Shown one piece after another: positions 7,242 to 14,959 of a stretch of DNA of 15,305 nt. A program made the translations under genes and the position numbers. Position 1 is the first letter of the stretch. Each line of letters starts with the position of its first letter. This DNA is from MVYY01 sp035369865 (GTDB lineage: Bacteria; Bacteroidota; Bacteroidia; Bacteroidales; Paludibacteraceae), in assembly GCA_035369865.1 (NCBI GenBank), contig DAOOVG010000055.1, forward strand, positions 1-15,305. Reading direction: 5' to 3'. The notes under the pieces are model-generated. The model did no database searches, was not told the DNA's origin, and saw only the letters and a list, made by a program, of their open reading frames with translations.

Positions 7242-7943
7242 ATGAAAAAATTATCCATTTTTATAATTATCCTACTAAATAGTGGACTTTTCCCCCCTCT
7301 TTACGGTCAGGATAAATTTGAAAAAGAGAGAAAAAAAATGATAAAAAATCAAATCCAGTCACGCGGTATTACCGATAAAAAAACATTAGAAGCAATAGAA
7401 AGTGTTCCACGTCATTTGTTTGTTCCCGATGAATATCGGGATAGAGCTTATGATGATGGTCCTCTTCCCATAGGTTACGGGCAAACCATTTCACAACCTT
7501 ATATTGTGGCTTACATGACAGAATTGTTGAATGTTGGTCCTGATGATATAGTGTTAGAAATTGGAACAGGTTCAGGTTATCAGGCTGCTGTTCTATCAAG
7601 AATTGTGAAAAAGGTGTATACTGTCGAAATTATTGAAGAACTTGGTCTTGCTGCAAAAGAACGATTAAAAGCACTGAACTATGACAGCGTAGAAGTTAAA
7701 ATAGGTGATGGTTATTATGGTTGGGAAGAACATGCTCCCTATGATGGTATTATAGTTACTGCAGCATCCGAAAATATTCCGCCACCATTGATCAAACAAT
7801 TAAAAGACAATTGCAACATGATTATTCCGGTAGGTTCTCCTTTCAATATTCAAAATCTAATGTTAGTCAAAAAATCGGGCGGTAAAATTACGACAAAAAG
7901 CTTGATTCCTGTCCGTTTTGTTCCTTTAACTAGAAAAAAATAA
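7242..7943 (+). CDS. pcm: Protein-L-isoaspartate O-methyltransferase with export signal
   Basis: SAM-dependent enzyme that methylates isoaspartyl residues in aged proteins and so starts their repair. Of 233 residues, about 1-22 form a signal peptide (KK, then a hydrophobic run, ending LYGQ), which the usual cytoplasmic Pcm lacks. The catalytic domain is intact: ESVPRHLFVP at 53-62, GQTISQPY with the conserved Ser84, motif I VLEIGTGSGYQAA at 104-116, acidic Glu129 after the next strand, YDGIIVTAA at 167-175, IIPVGS at 194-199 and RFVPL at 225-229. An internal ATG at 7338 (Met33) would give a cytoplasmic form, but the upstream ATG and signal sequence look genuine. The enzyme probably acts in the periplasm or is lipid-associated (inference). 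It lies 55 bases before a membrane methyltransferase-like gene and is probably cotranscribed with it. Confidence 0.93.
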   Translation: MKKLSIFIIILLNSGLFPPLYGQDKFEKERKKMIKNQIQSRGITDKKTLEAIESVPRHLFVPDEYRDRAYDDGPLPIGYGQTISQPYIVAYMTELLNVGPDDIVLEIGTGSGYQAAVLSRIVKKVYTVEIIEELGLAAKERLKALNYDSVEVKIGDGYYGWEEHAPYDGIIVTAASENIPPPLIKQLKDNCNMIIPVGSPFNIQNLMLVKKSGGKITTKSLIPVRFVPLTRKK

Positions 7944-7970
7944 AGTCAAACAGGACATTATCAATAAATC

Positions 7971-7984
7971 ACTGAAATTTCAGT
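7971..7984. promoter_or_regulatory. Perfect 14-base palindrome between pcm and next gene
   Basis: ACTGAAATTTCAGT reads the same on both strands and lies 15 bases before the ATG of the following gene. In RNA it would form only a five-pair stem with an AATT loop and no T-run, so it is not a terminator. It may be an operator, an RNA element near the start codon, or chance. Confidence 0.3.
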
Positions 7985-7998
7985 AAAGAAAGAATGAG

Positions 7999-10380
7999 AT
8001 GAACAATCAGACGTCATCAATTCGCATCAACGTAGCAATCGGATTGATTTCGGTTGCTATTATTGCGTTTCAACTTACATTGATGCAGATTTTGTCGTAC
8101 GTTCAGTGGTATCACTTTGCTTATATGATTATATCCATAGCTTTGCTTGGATTTGGAGCTGCGGGTACACTGCTGACGATTTTCCGAGAAAAATTCGAAC
8201 AAAATTATTTCTATCTTTTTCCTTTGCTGTTAATTGTTACAGCTATTCTTATACCTTTTGTAGTGCTGATTGCAAATTCCGAAGCTATCCGTTTCGATTC
8301 CTTGCTTATTTTTCATGATGCTCGTCACATTGTTAAACTGATTACTACTTATTTTATTTTTTTTCTGCCTTTCTTGACTGGCGCCTTAGCTATAGGCTTA
8401 AGTTTCTCGAAATTTGCTAATCAAATTGGGAAAATATATTTTTCTAATCTTATAGGCTCAGGAGTAGGAGGAATTATTGCCTTATTCCTTATGCAATTTG
8501 TAATTCCTGAACATCAGCCTTTTTTCATTGCTATTATTGCTTTTTTGAGTGGAGTTATTTCGATTCCAAAAAATGCAGGGATATTTCTCCGAATAACTAC
8601 CTTGATTTCGGCTGTTATATTATTAACTTTGTTTTTCAAGCCACCACAACTTGTACCTTCCGAATACAAAGATATTAGTAAAACTATGTTATTACCCGAA
8701 GCCACTATCGAATATAAAAAGCCAAGCCCGTATGGTTTTGTACAGATAGTGTCTTCGCCTGTGCTTCGATATGCTCCCGGAGTTAGCCTTGCTTATCAAG
8801 ATTCTTTTCCTGTACGTAAAGCCGTTTTCAATAATGGTGATTGGACGGGATACATAATTCCACCATTGTCGGACAAAAACGAACCAAGTATTCTAAATTA
8901 CACACCGCAAGCGTTGCCTTATCATATTAAAAAAATTGAAAACGCTTTGATTCTTAATGCCGGGACAGGAGAAAATATTTCGCTGGCTTTATCGCAACAT
9001 GTGCCTTTTATTACAGCTAACGAAGCTAATGCTGAAATTTTTAATTTACTTCAACATGCTTTTGCTGATTTCAATGAAGTAAAACTCCATCAAACTATGG
9101 CACGTACTGTGTTAATCACTTCTGATGTTTCCAGTTATGATTTAATAGAACTTCCTGTTATTGGTTCATTTTTTGGCAATTCAGGGCTTAATGCTGTTGA
9201 ACCCAGATATGAATTAACCATAGAAGCCTTAGAGGAAATGTGGAACAAACTTTCTGACGACGGCATGATTTCCTTAAGTTGCTGGATGGATTATCCTGTT
9301 AGAAATGCATACAGGCTTTTGTCAACCATTGGACTTCTTCTTGATAAAAATAAAATTGAAAACTGTTTAAAACACGTTGTTGGCATAAGAAGTTGGGGAG
9401 CAGTAACTTTTTTAGTAAAAAAATCACCATTCAGTGAAGAAGAAATTAGGAAGGTTCATCATTTTTGTGATGAATGGATGTTTGATCCCTTGATACTTTC
9501 TGAAACTAAAGAGTTTGAACGTGATAAATTTAATATGCTTCAGGACACAACTTTTTTTGTTAATGTTGATTGCTTATTATCTCCCCACAAAAAAACATTT
9601 ATTCAACAGTATGCCTATCGAATTCATCCAACTACCGATAATTGTCCTTTTTTCTTTCAATTTGTTCGTTTTAATGCTATTCCAAAGTTGATTTCTTCTA
9701 TTAGGAAGGGTAATGTTCCTTTTTTGGATATCGGATATTTATTAATCATTCTTACTTTTATACAAATTGTTATTATTGCAGCAATCTTTATTCTTCTGCC
9801 TCTTCTTTTTAAAAAATGGAAAAGTAAAAACAAAAAGTGGATTTTTATATATTTCAGTGGGTTGGGTTTAGCCTACATGTTTTTAGAAATAGTTTTTATT
9901 CAACAATTTACTTTTTATTTTGGCGAACCAACTTATGCTACGGCGATGACTCTGAGTATTTTACTTTTTTCTTCTGGACTTGGAAGCTATTACTCAGGTA
10001 TGCTCCAAAATAATAAGAAAGCACGATGTGCTTTGCCAATAATTATCGCCACAATACTTATTTTATACGCACTTACGTTATCTCCTCTTCTGACTTCAAC
10101 AATAGGGTTGGCACCACCTTTTAAAATATTGATTTCAGTAATTTTATTAGGTGTTTTAGGTTTCCTTTTAGGAATGCCTTTCCCTTTAGGTATCAATTAT
10201 TTATCTGAAAAAAACAATCAGGATATTCCTTGGGGCTGGGCTTTTAATGGTTATTTTTCGGTAATCAGTACTGTTTTAGCAACTATTATTTCTGTTGAGG
10301 TTGGTTATTTTTCGCTATTCATAATTGCAGCTTTGATATATGCTTTGGTAGGCATATCAAATAGGTGGATAAAAATATGA
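7999..10380 (+). CDS. Polytopic membrane protein with spermidine-synthase-like domain
   Basis: Protein of 793 residues with three parts. Residues 10-212 hold about six membrane helices. Residues 220-570 form a soluble Rossmann-like domain resembling spermidine synthases: LILNAGTGENISLAL at 317-331, TANEANAEIF at 339-348, SYDLIELPV at 379-387, a segment starting RYELTIEALEEMW at 403, and PTTDNCPFFF at 544-553, which resembles the TDDRPFF motif of membrane-fused family members. Residues 575-790 hold six or so more helices with GMPFPLG at 725-731 and IPWGWAFNGYFSV at 743-755. The SAM-type glycine motif is weak, and the catalytic Asp region of true aminopropyltransferases (VDxTDP-like) is replaced by ELPV. 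Spermidine synthesis is therefore doubtful, and the substrate is unknown. The start is the ATG at 7999; an overlapping ATG at 7994 stops after two codons. It is probably in an operon with pcm. Confidence 0.8.
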   Translation: MNNQTSSIRINVAIGLISVAIIAFQLTLMQILSYVQWYHFAYMIISIALLGFGAAGTLLTIFREKFEQNYFYLFPLLLIVTAILIPFVVLIANSEAIRFDSLLIFHDARHIVKLITTYFIFFLPFLTGALAIGLSFSKFANQIGKIYFSNLIGSGVGGIIALFLMQFVIPEHQPFFIAIIAFLSGVISIPKNAGIFLRITTLISAVILLTLFFKPPQLVPSEYKDISKTMLLPEATIEYKKPSPYGFVQIVSSPVLRYAPGVSLAYQDSFPVRKAVFNNGDWTGYIIPPLSDKNEPSILNYTPQALPYHIKKIENALILNAGTGENISLALSQHVPFITANEANAEIFNLLQHAFADFNEVKLHQTMARTVLITSDVSSYDLIELPVIGSFFGNSGLNAVEPRYELTIEALEEMWNKLSDDGMISLSCWMDYPVRNAYRLLSTIGLLLDKNKIENCLKHVVGIRSWGAVTFLVKKSPFSEEEIRKVHHFCDEWMFDPLILSETKEFERDKFNMLQDTTFFVNVDCLLSPHKKTFIQQYAYRIHPTTDNCPFFFQFVRFNAIPKLISSIRKGNVPFLDIGYLLIILTFIQIVIIAAIFILLPLLFKKWKSKNKKWIFIYFSGLGLAYMFLEIVFIQQFTFYFGEPTYATAMTLSILLFSSGLGSYYSGMLQNNKKARCALPIIIATILILYALTLSPLLTSTIGLAPPFKILISVILLGVLGFLLGMPFPLGINYLSEKNNQDIPWGWAFNGYFSVISTVLATIISVEVGYFSLFIIAALIYALVGISNRWIKI

Positions 10381-10483
10381 TTTTTATTCAATAAATGCGA
10401 TTAAACGATTGGTGGTAAATTTTTGATCAATAAAATAGTAATTTTGTCGAAGCAAAGAAAAATTTTTTATGTTGAAGTTTTAG

Positions 10484-10491
10484 TATTTTTG
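10484..10491 (+). promoter_or_regulatory. Bacteroidota -7 box ahead of DUF554 gene
   Basis: TATTTTTG matches TAnnTTTG. Transcription would begin near 10498, about 45 bases before the ATG at 10544. No good -33 TTTG is found at standard spacing, so this is moderate evidence. Confidence 0.45.
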
Positions 10492-10543
10492 TAAAAAATT
10501 ATCATGCTGGAATTCAAATCAAATTATCTAATTTTTTAAAATC

Positions 10544-11221
10544 ATGGTAGGGACTTTAGTGAATACAGGTGCTGTAATTATTGGTGGAACAATTGGTTTA
10601 CTCTTAAATAAAAGTATGCCAGAACGTTTTAAAACAATATATTTTCAAGCTATTGGTTTGTTTACTATTGCTATTGGGATCAGTATGGTATGGAATATGA
10701 AGCATATTATTATTGTAGTAGGTAGTTTGGCGATTGGTGCGTTATTAGGCGAATGGATGAACATTGAAAAAGGTGCAGAACAGTTTAGTGAATATCTGAA
10801 AAGAAAACTTCATTTGGGGGGAGATCGCTTTTCAGAAGGTTTGGTGACGGCTTTTCTGTTGTTTTGCATCGGTTCCATGACTATTTTAGGTGCCATTCAA
10901 GAAGGTGTTGATGGTTCTTCTGACTTGTTGTTTACAAAATCATTAATGGATGGTTTTTCTTCCATTATTTTAAGTTCTGCCTTAGGCGTTGGGGTTATTG
11001 TGGCTGCTATTCCATTGTTAATTTTTCAGGGTGGAATAACTTTACTGGCTATGTGGGCTTCTTCGTTTTTTACTTCGGAAATTATTCAAGGATTGACCAG
11101 CGTGGGTGGAATTTTACTAATAGGTTTAGGAATTGATATACTTGGCATTAAAAAACTGAGAATCATTAATTTACTGCCTGCCTTGATTTTTGTTGTTTTG
11201 TTTTTATGGTGGTTTGTTTAA
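10544..11221 (+). CDS. DUF554 family membrane protein (YdfK/YqgA-like)
   Basis: Membrane protein of 225 residues recognised as the DUF554 family, which includes YqgA and YdfK. It begins MVGTLVNTGAVIIGGTIGLL, typical of the family start, and has Gly-rich helices throughout: FTIAIGISMVW, VGSLAIGALLGEW, the central loop with LLFCIGSMTILGAIQEG, a glycine-rich helix containing GVGVIVAAIPLL, a segment containing TSVGGILLIGLGIDIL, and a C-terminal LIFVVLFLWWFV. About seven membrane segments are likely. The biochemical role of the family is not established; it is usually called a possible transporter. It has its own -7 box and 163 bases of spacer after the upstream gene, and converges on the DUF4293 gene across 90 bases with no clear terminator. 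Confidence 0.92.
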   Translation: MVGTLVNTGAVIIGGTIGLLLNKSMPERFKTIYFQAIGLFTIAIGISMVWNMKHIIIVVGSLAIGALLGEWMNIEKGAEQFSEYLKRKLHLGGDRFSEGLVTAFLLFCIGSMTILGAIQEGVDGSSDLLFTKSLMDGFSSIILSSALGVGVIVAAIPLLIFQGGITLLAMWASSFFTSEIIQGLTSVGGILLIGLGIDILGIKKLRIINLLPALIFVVLFLWWFV

Positions 11222-11311
11222 TTTTTTTGTTGAAAAATACTTTTTCCTGAAATTAAAAAAATCAGCATTTTTTCACGTTATAAAAGTCAATTCAAAAATT
11301 ATTTTTTACGT

Positions 11312-11782
11312 TTACCGTAATCGATTTAGTGACTTAATTAATCTTTCATCTCTGACAATTGCTCTCATAGCTAAAATTGTCAATATAATGTTTACGAGCG
11401 GAAAAGCAGAAACAATTTTTAAATTCCAGTGTGAAGCAGGTAAATTTTTGGTGGCAAACCAGATGTAAATGAACAATATTACGTAATACCCAATCATGAT
11501 AATGAGATTGAAAATGGAAAGACGTATTTGAAGCATTCTCTTTTTATAAAAAAAAATAGTTGCCAGTGTAACTAATGGAACAATAGCTGAAATGACCGTT
11601 AAAGCCCATACTGACGAAACGGGTGTTTTAGAATCATCTTCAATCAGACAAATACCACGATAATTTATTTCATAAAAAGTTAAATCCTCTTTGTTAAACA
11701 AAGTAGCAACGGGCGAAAAAAGTGTGAGGCATGAAAGTATAAGAACAATTGTTAAATATAATGTCTGAATACGCTGTAACAT
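11312..11782 (-). CDS. DUF4293 family membrane protein
   Basis: Protein of 156 residues typical of Bacteroidota DUF4293. It starts MLQRIQTLYLTIVLILS and ends AMRAIVRDERLIKSLNRLR, the two most recognisable ends of the family. Four membrane helices are visible at about 7-27, 57-79, 88-110 and 122-143, with a non-membrane loop between the first two (NKEDLTFYEINYRGIC). The function is unknown. It starts 36 bases after the YbbR-like gene and is likely the last gene of that operon, although a weak TATCTTTA box at 11794-11801 could start it separately. In many relatives this gene sits beside rho (general knowledge), which is not present here. Confidence 0.9.
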   Translation of the reverse strand: MLQRIQTLYLTIVLILSCLTLFSPVATLFNKEDLTFYEINYRGICLIEDDSKTPVSSVWALTVISAIVPLVTLATIFFYKKRMLQIRLSIFNLIIMIGYYVILFIYIWFATKNLPASHWNLKIVSAFPLVNIILTILAMRAIVRDERLIKSLNRLR

Positions 11783-11818
11783 AATAATTTATTTAAAGAT
11801 AATGAATTAATAACTAAA

Positions 11819-12808
11819 TTATTTATTCTTCTCAACAAAAAAATCAACTTGTTGAGGATCCAAACGAATGTTTTTCACATAAATAGGATATCTGAGAATC
11901 TTTACATTTAATTTATCAGAATTATTGTTTTTGATTTCATTATAATCAACTGCCACCTGAATATCAGAAGGTTTAAACGAATGATAACGACTCATTGCGA
12001 TATTGAAAGTGGCAATAACTTTTGATGGTAAGGTTCGTACATAAATATTACGAGGGGCATTTATCACAGTAATCGGCAGTTGAACTTTCTTTTCCGTAAA
12101 CATTTCTACCGGAATAATAACTTCGACAGTGTCAGGTAAAAATCTTACATTCGCTATCGGTTGAAGTTTAGCTGTTATAATGGTAGTATCATGCAAGCTT
12201 TTTAAATAAATGGGTTCAGTTTTTATAGTTTTCAAGGAATCTAATAAGAGTTTTGGTCCAAAGACATTTACTTTACTCGGCTGTAACTTTATTTCATCGC
12301 TAATCATATACTGAGGCAAAAGATCAAAATTGATTTTGCATTCTACAGGTAAAACCTTGCTATAAAGTTTTTCATATCTAATTAAAATAGTTTCTGGCTT
12401 GGCTTCCAAAATGAGTGTAGTAGGTTGCAGGTAATAAGTGAATTTATTCAAGAGTTGATCTGTAGAAACAATGATTTCTCCATTTTCCTGAAAATTTCTT
12501 GCTAATTGAATTATCAAAGGATTCAGTTTTTTTCGAGTATAACTCAAAAGATTTCTGCCTTCATCTCTGATTTTTAAAGAAATAAATTTTGGTGGAGAAT
12601 TCGTAATAGCAATATCAGGTGGCAATCCTTCATATTGTAGAGGAACTTCAATTGTCTTTTCACGTGGCTTGCTCAATGCATTAATAAACCAGAATCCTGT
12701 AGAAAGTACAAGAAAAAATAAAAAGATGAAAACATCCTTTGAGAGAAAGAACATTTTCATCTTTGCTCCATAAAACTTTAATATTTTTATTAAGTTATTA
12801 GGGAACAT
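11819..12808 (-). CDS. YbbR-like (CdaR-like) domain protein
   Basis: Predicted membrane-anchored protein of 329 residues. One N-terminal membrane helix at about 26-45 (VFIFLFFLVLSTGFWFINAL) is followed by an extracytoplasmic region of repeated YbbR-type beta modules. Module features include KTIEVPLQYEGLPPDIAI, ILIRYEKLYSKVLPVE, KVNVFGPKLLLDSLK and VEVIIPVEMFTEKKVQLP. In Firmicutes the YbbR protein CdaR regulates the diadenylate cyclase CdaA; in Bacteroidota the role is not shown, and no cyclase gene lies here. The start is uncertain between the ATG at 12808 and Met17 (12760); the first lies 12 bases after the yajC stop. It is cotranscribed with yajC. Confidence 0.82.
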   Translation of the reverse strand: MFPNNLIKILKFYGAKMKMFFLSKDVFIFLFFLVLSTGFWFINALSKPREKTIEVPLQYEGLPPDIAITNSPPKFISLKIRDEGRNLLSYTRKKLNPLIIQLARNFQENGEIIVSTDQLLNKFTYYLQPTTLILEAKPETILIRYEKLYSKVLPVECKINFDLLPQYMISDEIKLQPSKVNVFGPKLLLDSLKTIKTEPIYLKSLHDTTIITAKLQPIANVRFLPDTVEVIIPVEMFTEKKVQLPITVINAPRNIYVRTLPSKVIATFNIAMSRYHSFKPSDIQVAVDYNEIKNNNSDKLNVKILRYPIYVKNIRLDPQQVDFFVEKNK

Positions 12809-12820
12809 AGGGTTCCGACT

Positions 12821-13153
12821 TTATTTAGACGGAGTATTCTGAATATCTTCAGCAGTAAGAAATACAGAGTTTTTATCTACTTTAATTCGCACGTTATCAG
12901 CAATTTCAATAATGAAAGCATTGTCTTTAACTTCTTTGATTTTTCCATAAATTCCTCCGGAAGTAATTACATGATCACCCGGTTTCATCGCTTCACGTTG
13001 CTTTTTTATTTCTTTTTGACGTTTTGTTTGTGGTCTGATAAGGAAAAAGTAAAATACCACAAAAATCAAAATCAGCATTAAAATACCAGTATAACCTCCA
13101 CCGCTTGGTTGATTGGCTGGTTTTGCCTGTAATAAGATAGTTAGTAAATCCAT
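12821..13153 (-). CDS. yajC: Preprotein translocase accessory subunit YajC
   Basis: Small inner-membrane protein of 110 residues that associates with SecDF and the Sec translocon. One membrane helix at about 22-39 leads into the family signature FYFFLIRPQTKRQKE (34-48). This is followed by the cytoplasmic beta domain with MKPGDHVITSGGIYGKI (56-72) and a segment ending VRIKVDKNSV (88-97). The N terminus is short with a PSGGG linker before the helix. It lies between nusB (85 bases) and the YbbR-like gene (12 bases), an order common in Bacteroidota, and has its own promoter box. Confidence 0.96.
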   Translation of the reverse strand: MDLLTILLQAKPANQPSGGGYTGILMLILIFVVFYFFLIRPQTKRQKEIKKQREAMKPGDHVITSGGIYGKIKEVKDNAFIIEIADNVRIKVDKNSVFLTAEDIQNTPSK

Positions 13154-13224
13154 AATTTTTGCTTTTATTGTTAAATTAATTTGCTAAATTTTTAAAAAAG
13201 AGTAAGTTAATAATTACTTGTAAT

Positions 13225-13233
13225 GCAAAGATA
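13225..13233 (-). promoter_or_regulatory. Strong Bacteroidota -7 box ahead of yajC
   Basis: The minus-strand sequence TATCTTTGC matches TAnnTTTGc exactly. It lies in the nusB-yajC gap just after the nusB stop, predicting transcription from about 13218 and a leader of about 65 bases. It suggests that yajC and the genes after it can be transcribed apart from nusB. No clear -33 element is seen. Confidence 0.6.
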
Positions 13234-13238
13234 AACGA

Positions 13239-14189
13239 TTATTTTTTATTATTCTTAAATGTCATAACTTTTATTAATTTATTTTCTTTTTTTAACTCTC
13301 CCACAATATTGTCGAGGATACCATTAATAAATTTGCCACTTTTTTCAGTGCTATACATTTTGGAAATTTCAATGTATTCATTTAAAGTGACATTCACCGG
13401 AATGGTTGGGAATTCCATTAATTCTGCCAGAGCTGCTTGCATAATAACAATATCCATAAAAGCGATTCGATCCAATTCCCAATTTTTGGTGTTTTTGTTA
13501 ACTAGATTTCTAAATTCATTACAGTTATTAATAGAACTTCTTAAAAGTTTTCGAGCAAACTCTTCATCTTCTTCATCTTTAAACATTGGCAAAAGTTCTT
13601 GGTGAACACCATTTTCTAATTTGAATTTTTTTATTGTTTTAATAATGAAACTCACTACCAATTCTATATCAGCCGTCCAATAAATATTTTGATCTTCTAT
13701 TGAATTATCGAGTTCTTCATTCTCAAGAATAATTTTTTTATAAATTTTCTTCCATAGATTTTTATCTTCTTCATAATCATCGAGAGGACTTTCCATATAT
13801 TCCTTATAAAAATCTGCTGTCGTGATTTCTTCAAATAAATTTTTAATGATTTCAGGATAATTTGTCCAAGATAGTTTATGCTGGTTTAAATAACTGTTAA
13901 ACTGAAGGTTATCTGATAACTGCTGAACGAATTTATTTTCAACAAATTTCATATTAGGATGCAAGTCTTCTGCTGTGGGACGCAGTTTGTTTTTTCTCGC
14001 ATCGACACGCAAAGCAGCATAATGAGTAATTTCAATAGCAAGTTGCAATAAATGATAGTAAAGATCGTAAGTTTTTTCTATGCTGTGAAGAAGCTCTTTT
14101 TCAGCTAATTGTACGGATTTACCTTCATTCTTATAATAAGAATACAAAATTTGAATAATTTTAATCCGAATTAAAACGCGATTAATCAT
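13239..14189 (-). CDS. nusB: Transcription antitermination factor NusB, long Bacteroidota form
   Basis: RNA-binding antitermination factor acting with NusE on rRNA operons. It has 316 residues, about twice the length of E. coli NusB. The first helix of the fold is seen at 1-21 (MINRVLIRIKIIQILYSYYK). A long helical, charged region of about 180 residues follows, and the conserved C-terminal NusB half lies at about 208-300: FARKLLRSSI, WELDRIAFMDIVIMQAALAEL, FPTIPVNVTLNEYIEISKMY and GKFINGILDNIV. Long NusB proteins of this kind are usual in Bacteroidota. The ATG start agrees with the first helix and with a -7 box 42-50 bases upstream. It is the first gene of the nusB-yajC-ybbR-like run. Confidence 0.95.
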   Translation of the reverse strand: MINRVLIRIKIIQILYSYYKNEGKSVQLAEKELLHSIEKTYDLYYHLLQLAIEITHYAALRVDARKNKLRPTAEDLHPNMKFVENKFVQQLSDNLQFNSYLNQHKLSWTNYPEIIKNLFEEITTADFYKEYMESPLDDYEEDKNLWKKIYKKIILENEELDNSIEDQNIYWTADIELVVSFIIKTIKKFKLENGVHQELLPMFKDEEDEEFARKLLRSSINNCNEFRNLVNKNTKNWELDRIAFMDIVIMQAALAELMEFPTIPVNVTLNEYIEISKMYSTEKSGKFINGILDNIVGELKKENKLIKVMTFKNNKK

Positions 14190-14230
14190 ATCAACAGTTA
14201 ATCTTCAATGGTCACTTTATAAATTAAAAG

Positions 14231-14239
14231 GCAAAGTTA
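14231..14239 (-). promoter_or_regulatory. Strong Bacteroidota -7 box ahead of nusB
   Basis: The minus-strand sequence TAACTTTGC fits TAnnTTTGc. The predicted start of transcription is near 14225, with a leader of about 35 bases to the ATG at 14189. A -33 TTTG is not apparent. Confidence 0.6.
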
Positions 14240-14372
14240 AATATTTTTTCTTCTTTTTCATACGACCATTTGTTAAAATTACTATCACATTTCACATCAA
14301 AAATGAAGTAGTGTAATCTAAAAATGAAAAAAATAGATAAATAATTTGATAAAGTAAAAAAAAATATAGAAA

Positions 14373-14402
14373 TTTGAACTTTAAATTTTGAAGGTATTTT
14401 CT
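14373..14402 (+). promoter_or_regulatory. Possible promoter of the PUR-domain gene
   Basis: TTTG at 14373-14376 and TATTTTCT at 14395-14402 are separated by 18 bases, close to the Bacteroidota -33/-7 layout, but the -7 box lacks its final TTTG. It lies 30 bases before the ATG at 14432. Weak evidence. Confidence 0.25.
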
Positions 14403-14431
14403 CTATTTTATTTAAAATCTAACTGAAAAAG

Positions 14432-14881
14432 ATGGAAAACATGGAAGAAGAAAAAAGAAAAATTGATTTGGGGAAAAAGAATAATGAAATTATTTATTCA
14501 AAATCTATCAAAGCAGGCAATCGTATTTATTATTTAGATGTAAAAAAAAGCAGACGAGATGAATTGTATTTAGCCATCACTGAAAGCAAGAAAAAGAAAG
14601 TTGGTTTTGACGAAAACGTTCAGGTTACTTACGAAAAGCACAAAATATTTCTTTATCGTGAAGATTTTGATAAGTTTCGTGAAGGATTAGAGGATGTAAT
14701 GAATTTTATTAAGAATCAGGGTGAAGACGAGAAAAAAACAGAAAGTAACCTTGAAGAAGATCAAAAATCCAATGAAATAAGCGAAGAGCCAAGTGAAGAT
14801 GATCCTGTGAGTGATGAGTTGGATAAAGAAAATAATGATCCCAAATCCGAGAAAAATTTTTTTGATAAATTCAAATTTTAA
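14432..14881 (+). CDS. PUR-domain (DUF3276) nucleic-acid-binding protein
   Basis: Protein of 149 residues with one PUR domain at about 17-95, the fold of eukaryotic Pur-alpha and of a Borrelia DNA/RNA-binding regulator. Seen are NEIIYSKSIKAGNRIYYLDV (19-36), the strand KKSRRDELYLAITESKKK (38-55), and after a turn KIFLYREDFDKFREGLEDVM (71-90). Members bind single-stranded DNA or RNA; the target here is unknown. From residue 96 the chain becomes strongly acidic and Ser/Asn-rich to about 139, then ends with the aromatic, basic KNFFDKFKF. A second ATG at codon 4 is an alternative start. It is divergent from nusB and ends before a strong terminator, so it is a single-gene transcript. Confidence 0.9.
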   Translation: MENMEEEKRKIDLGKKNNEIIYSKSIKAGNRIYYLDVKKSRRDELYLAITESKKKKVGFDENVQVTYEKHKIFLYREDFDKFREGLEDVMNFIKNQGEDEKKTESNLEEDQKSNEISEEPSEDDPVSDELDKENNDPKSEKNFFDKFKF

Positions 14882-14922
14882 ATTCTCACTTCTCTACCAA
14901 TGTCTGTTTTTATTCTCTTAAT

Positions 14923-14959
14923 ACACTGCTGTTCAAAAAGATGAATAGCAGTGTTTTTT
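14923..14959 (+). terminator. Intrinsic terminator after the PUR-domain gene
   Basis: Left arm 14923-14934 (ACACTGCTGTTC) pairs with right arm 14943-14954 (GAATAGCAGTGT): 11 Watson-Crick pairs and one G-T pair, an eight-base loop AAAAAGAT, then a run of six T (14954-14959). It lies 42 bases after the stop codon. It is the clearest terminator in the window. Confidence 0.9.

Noticed and set aside
11222..11311. Bidirectional terminator between DUF554 and DUF4293 genes
   Set aside because: Only A+T stems of four to six pairs (such as GAAAAA with TTTTTC) are present, too weak to call.
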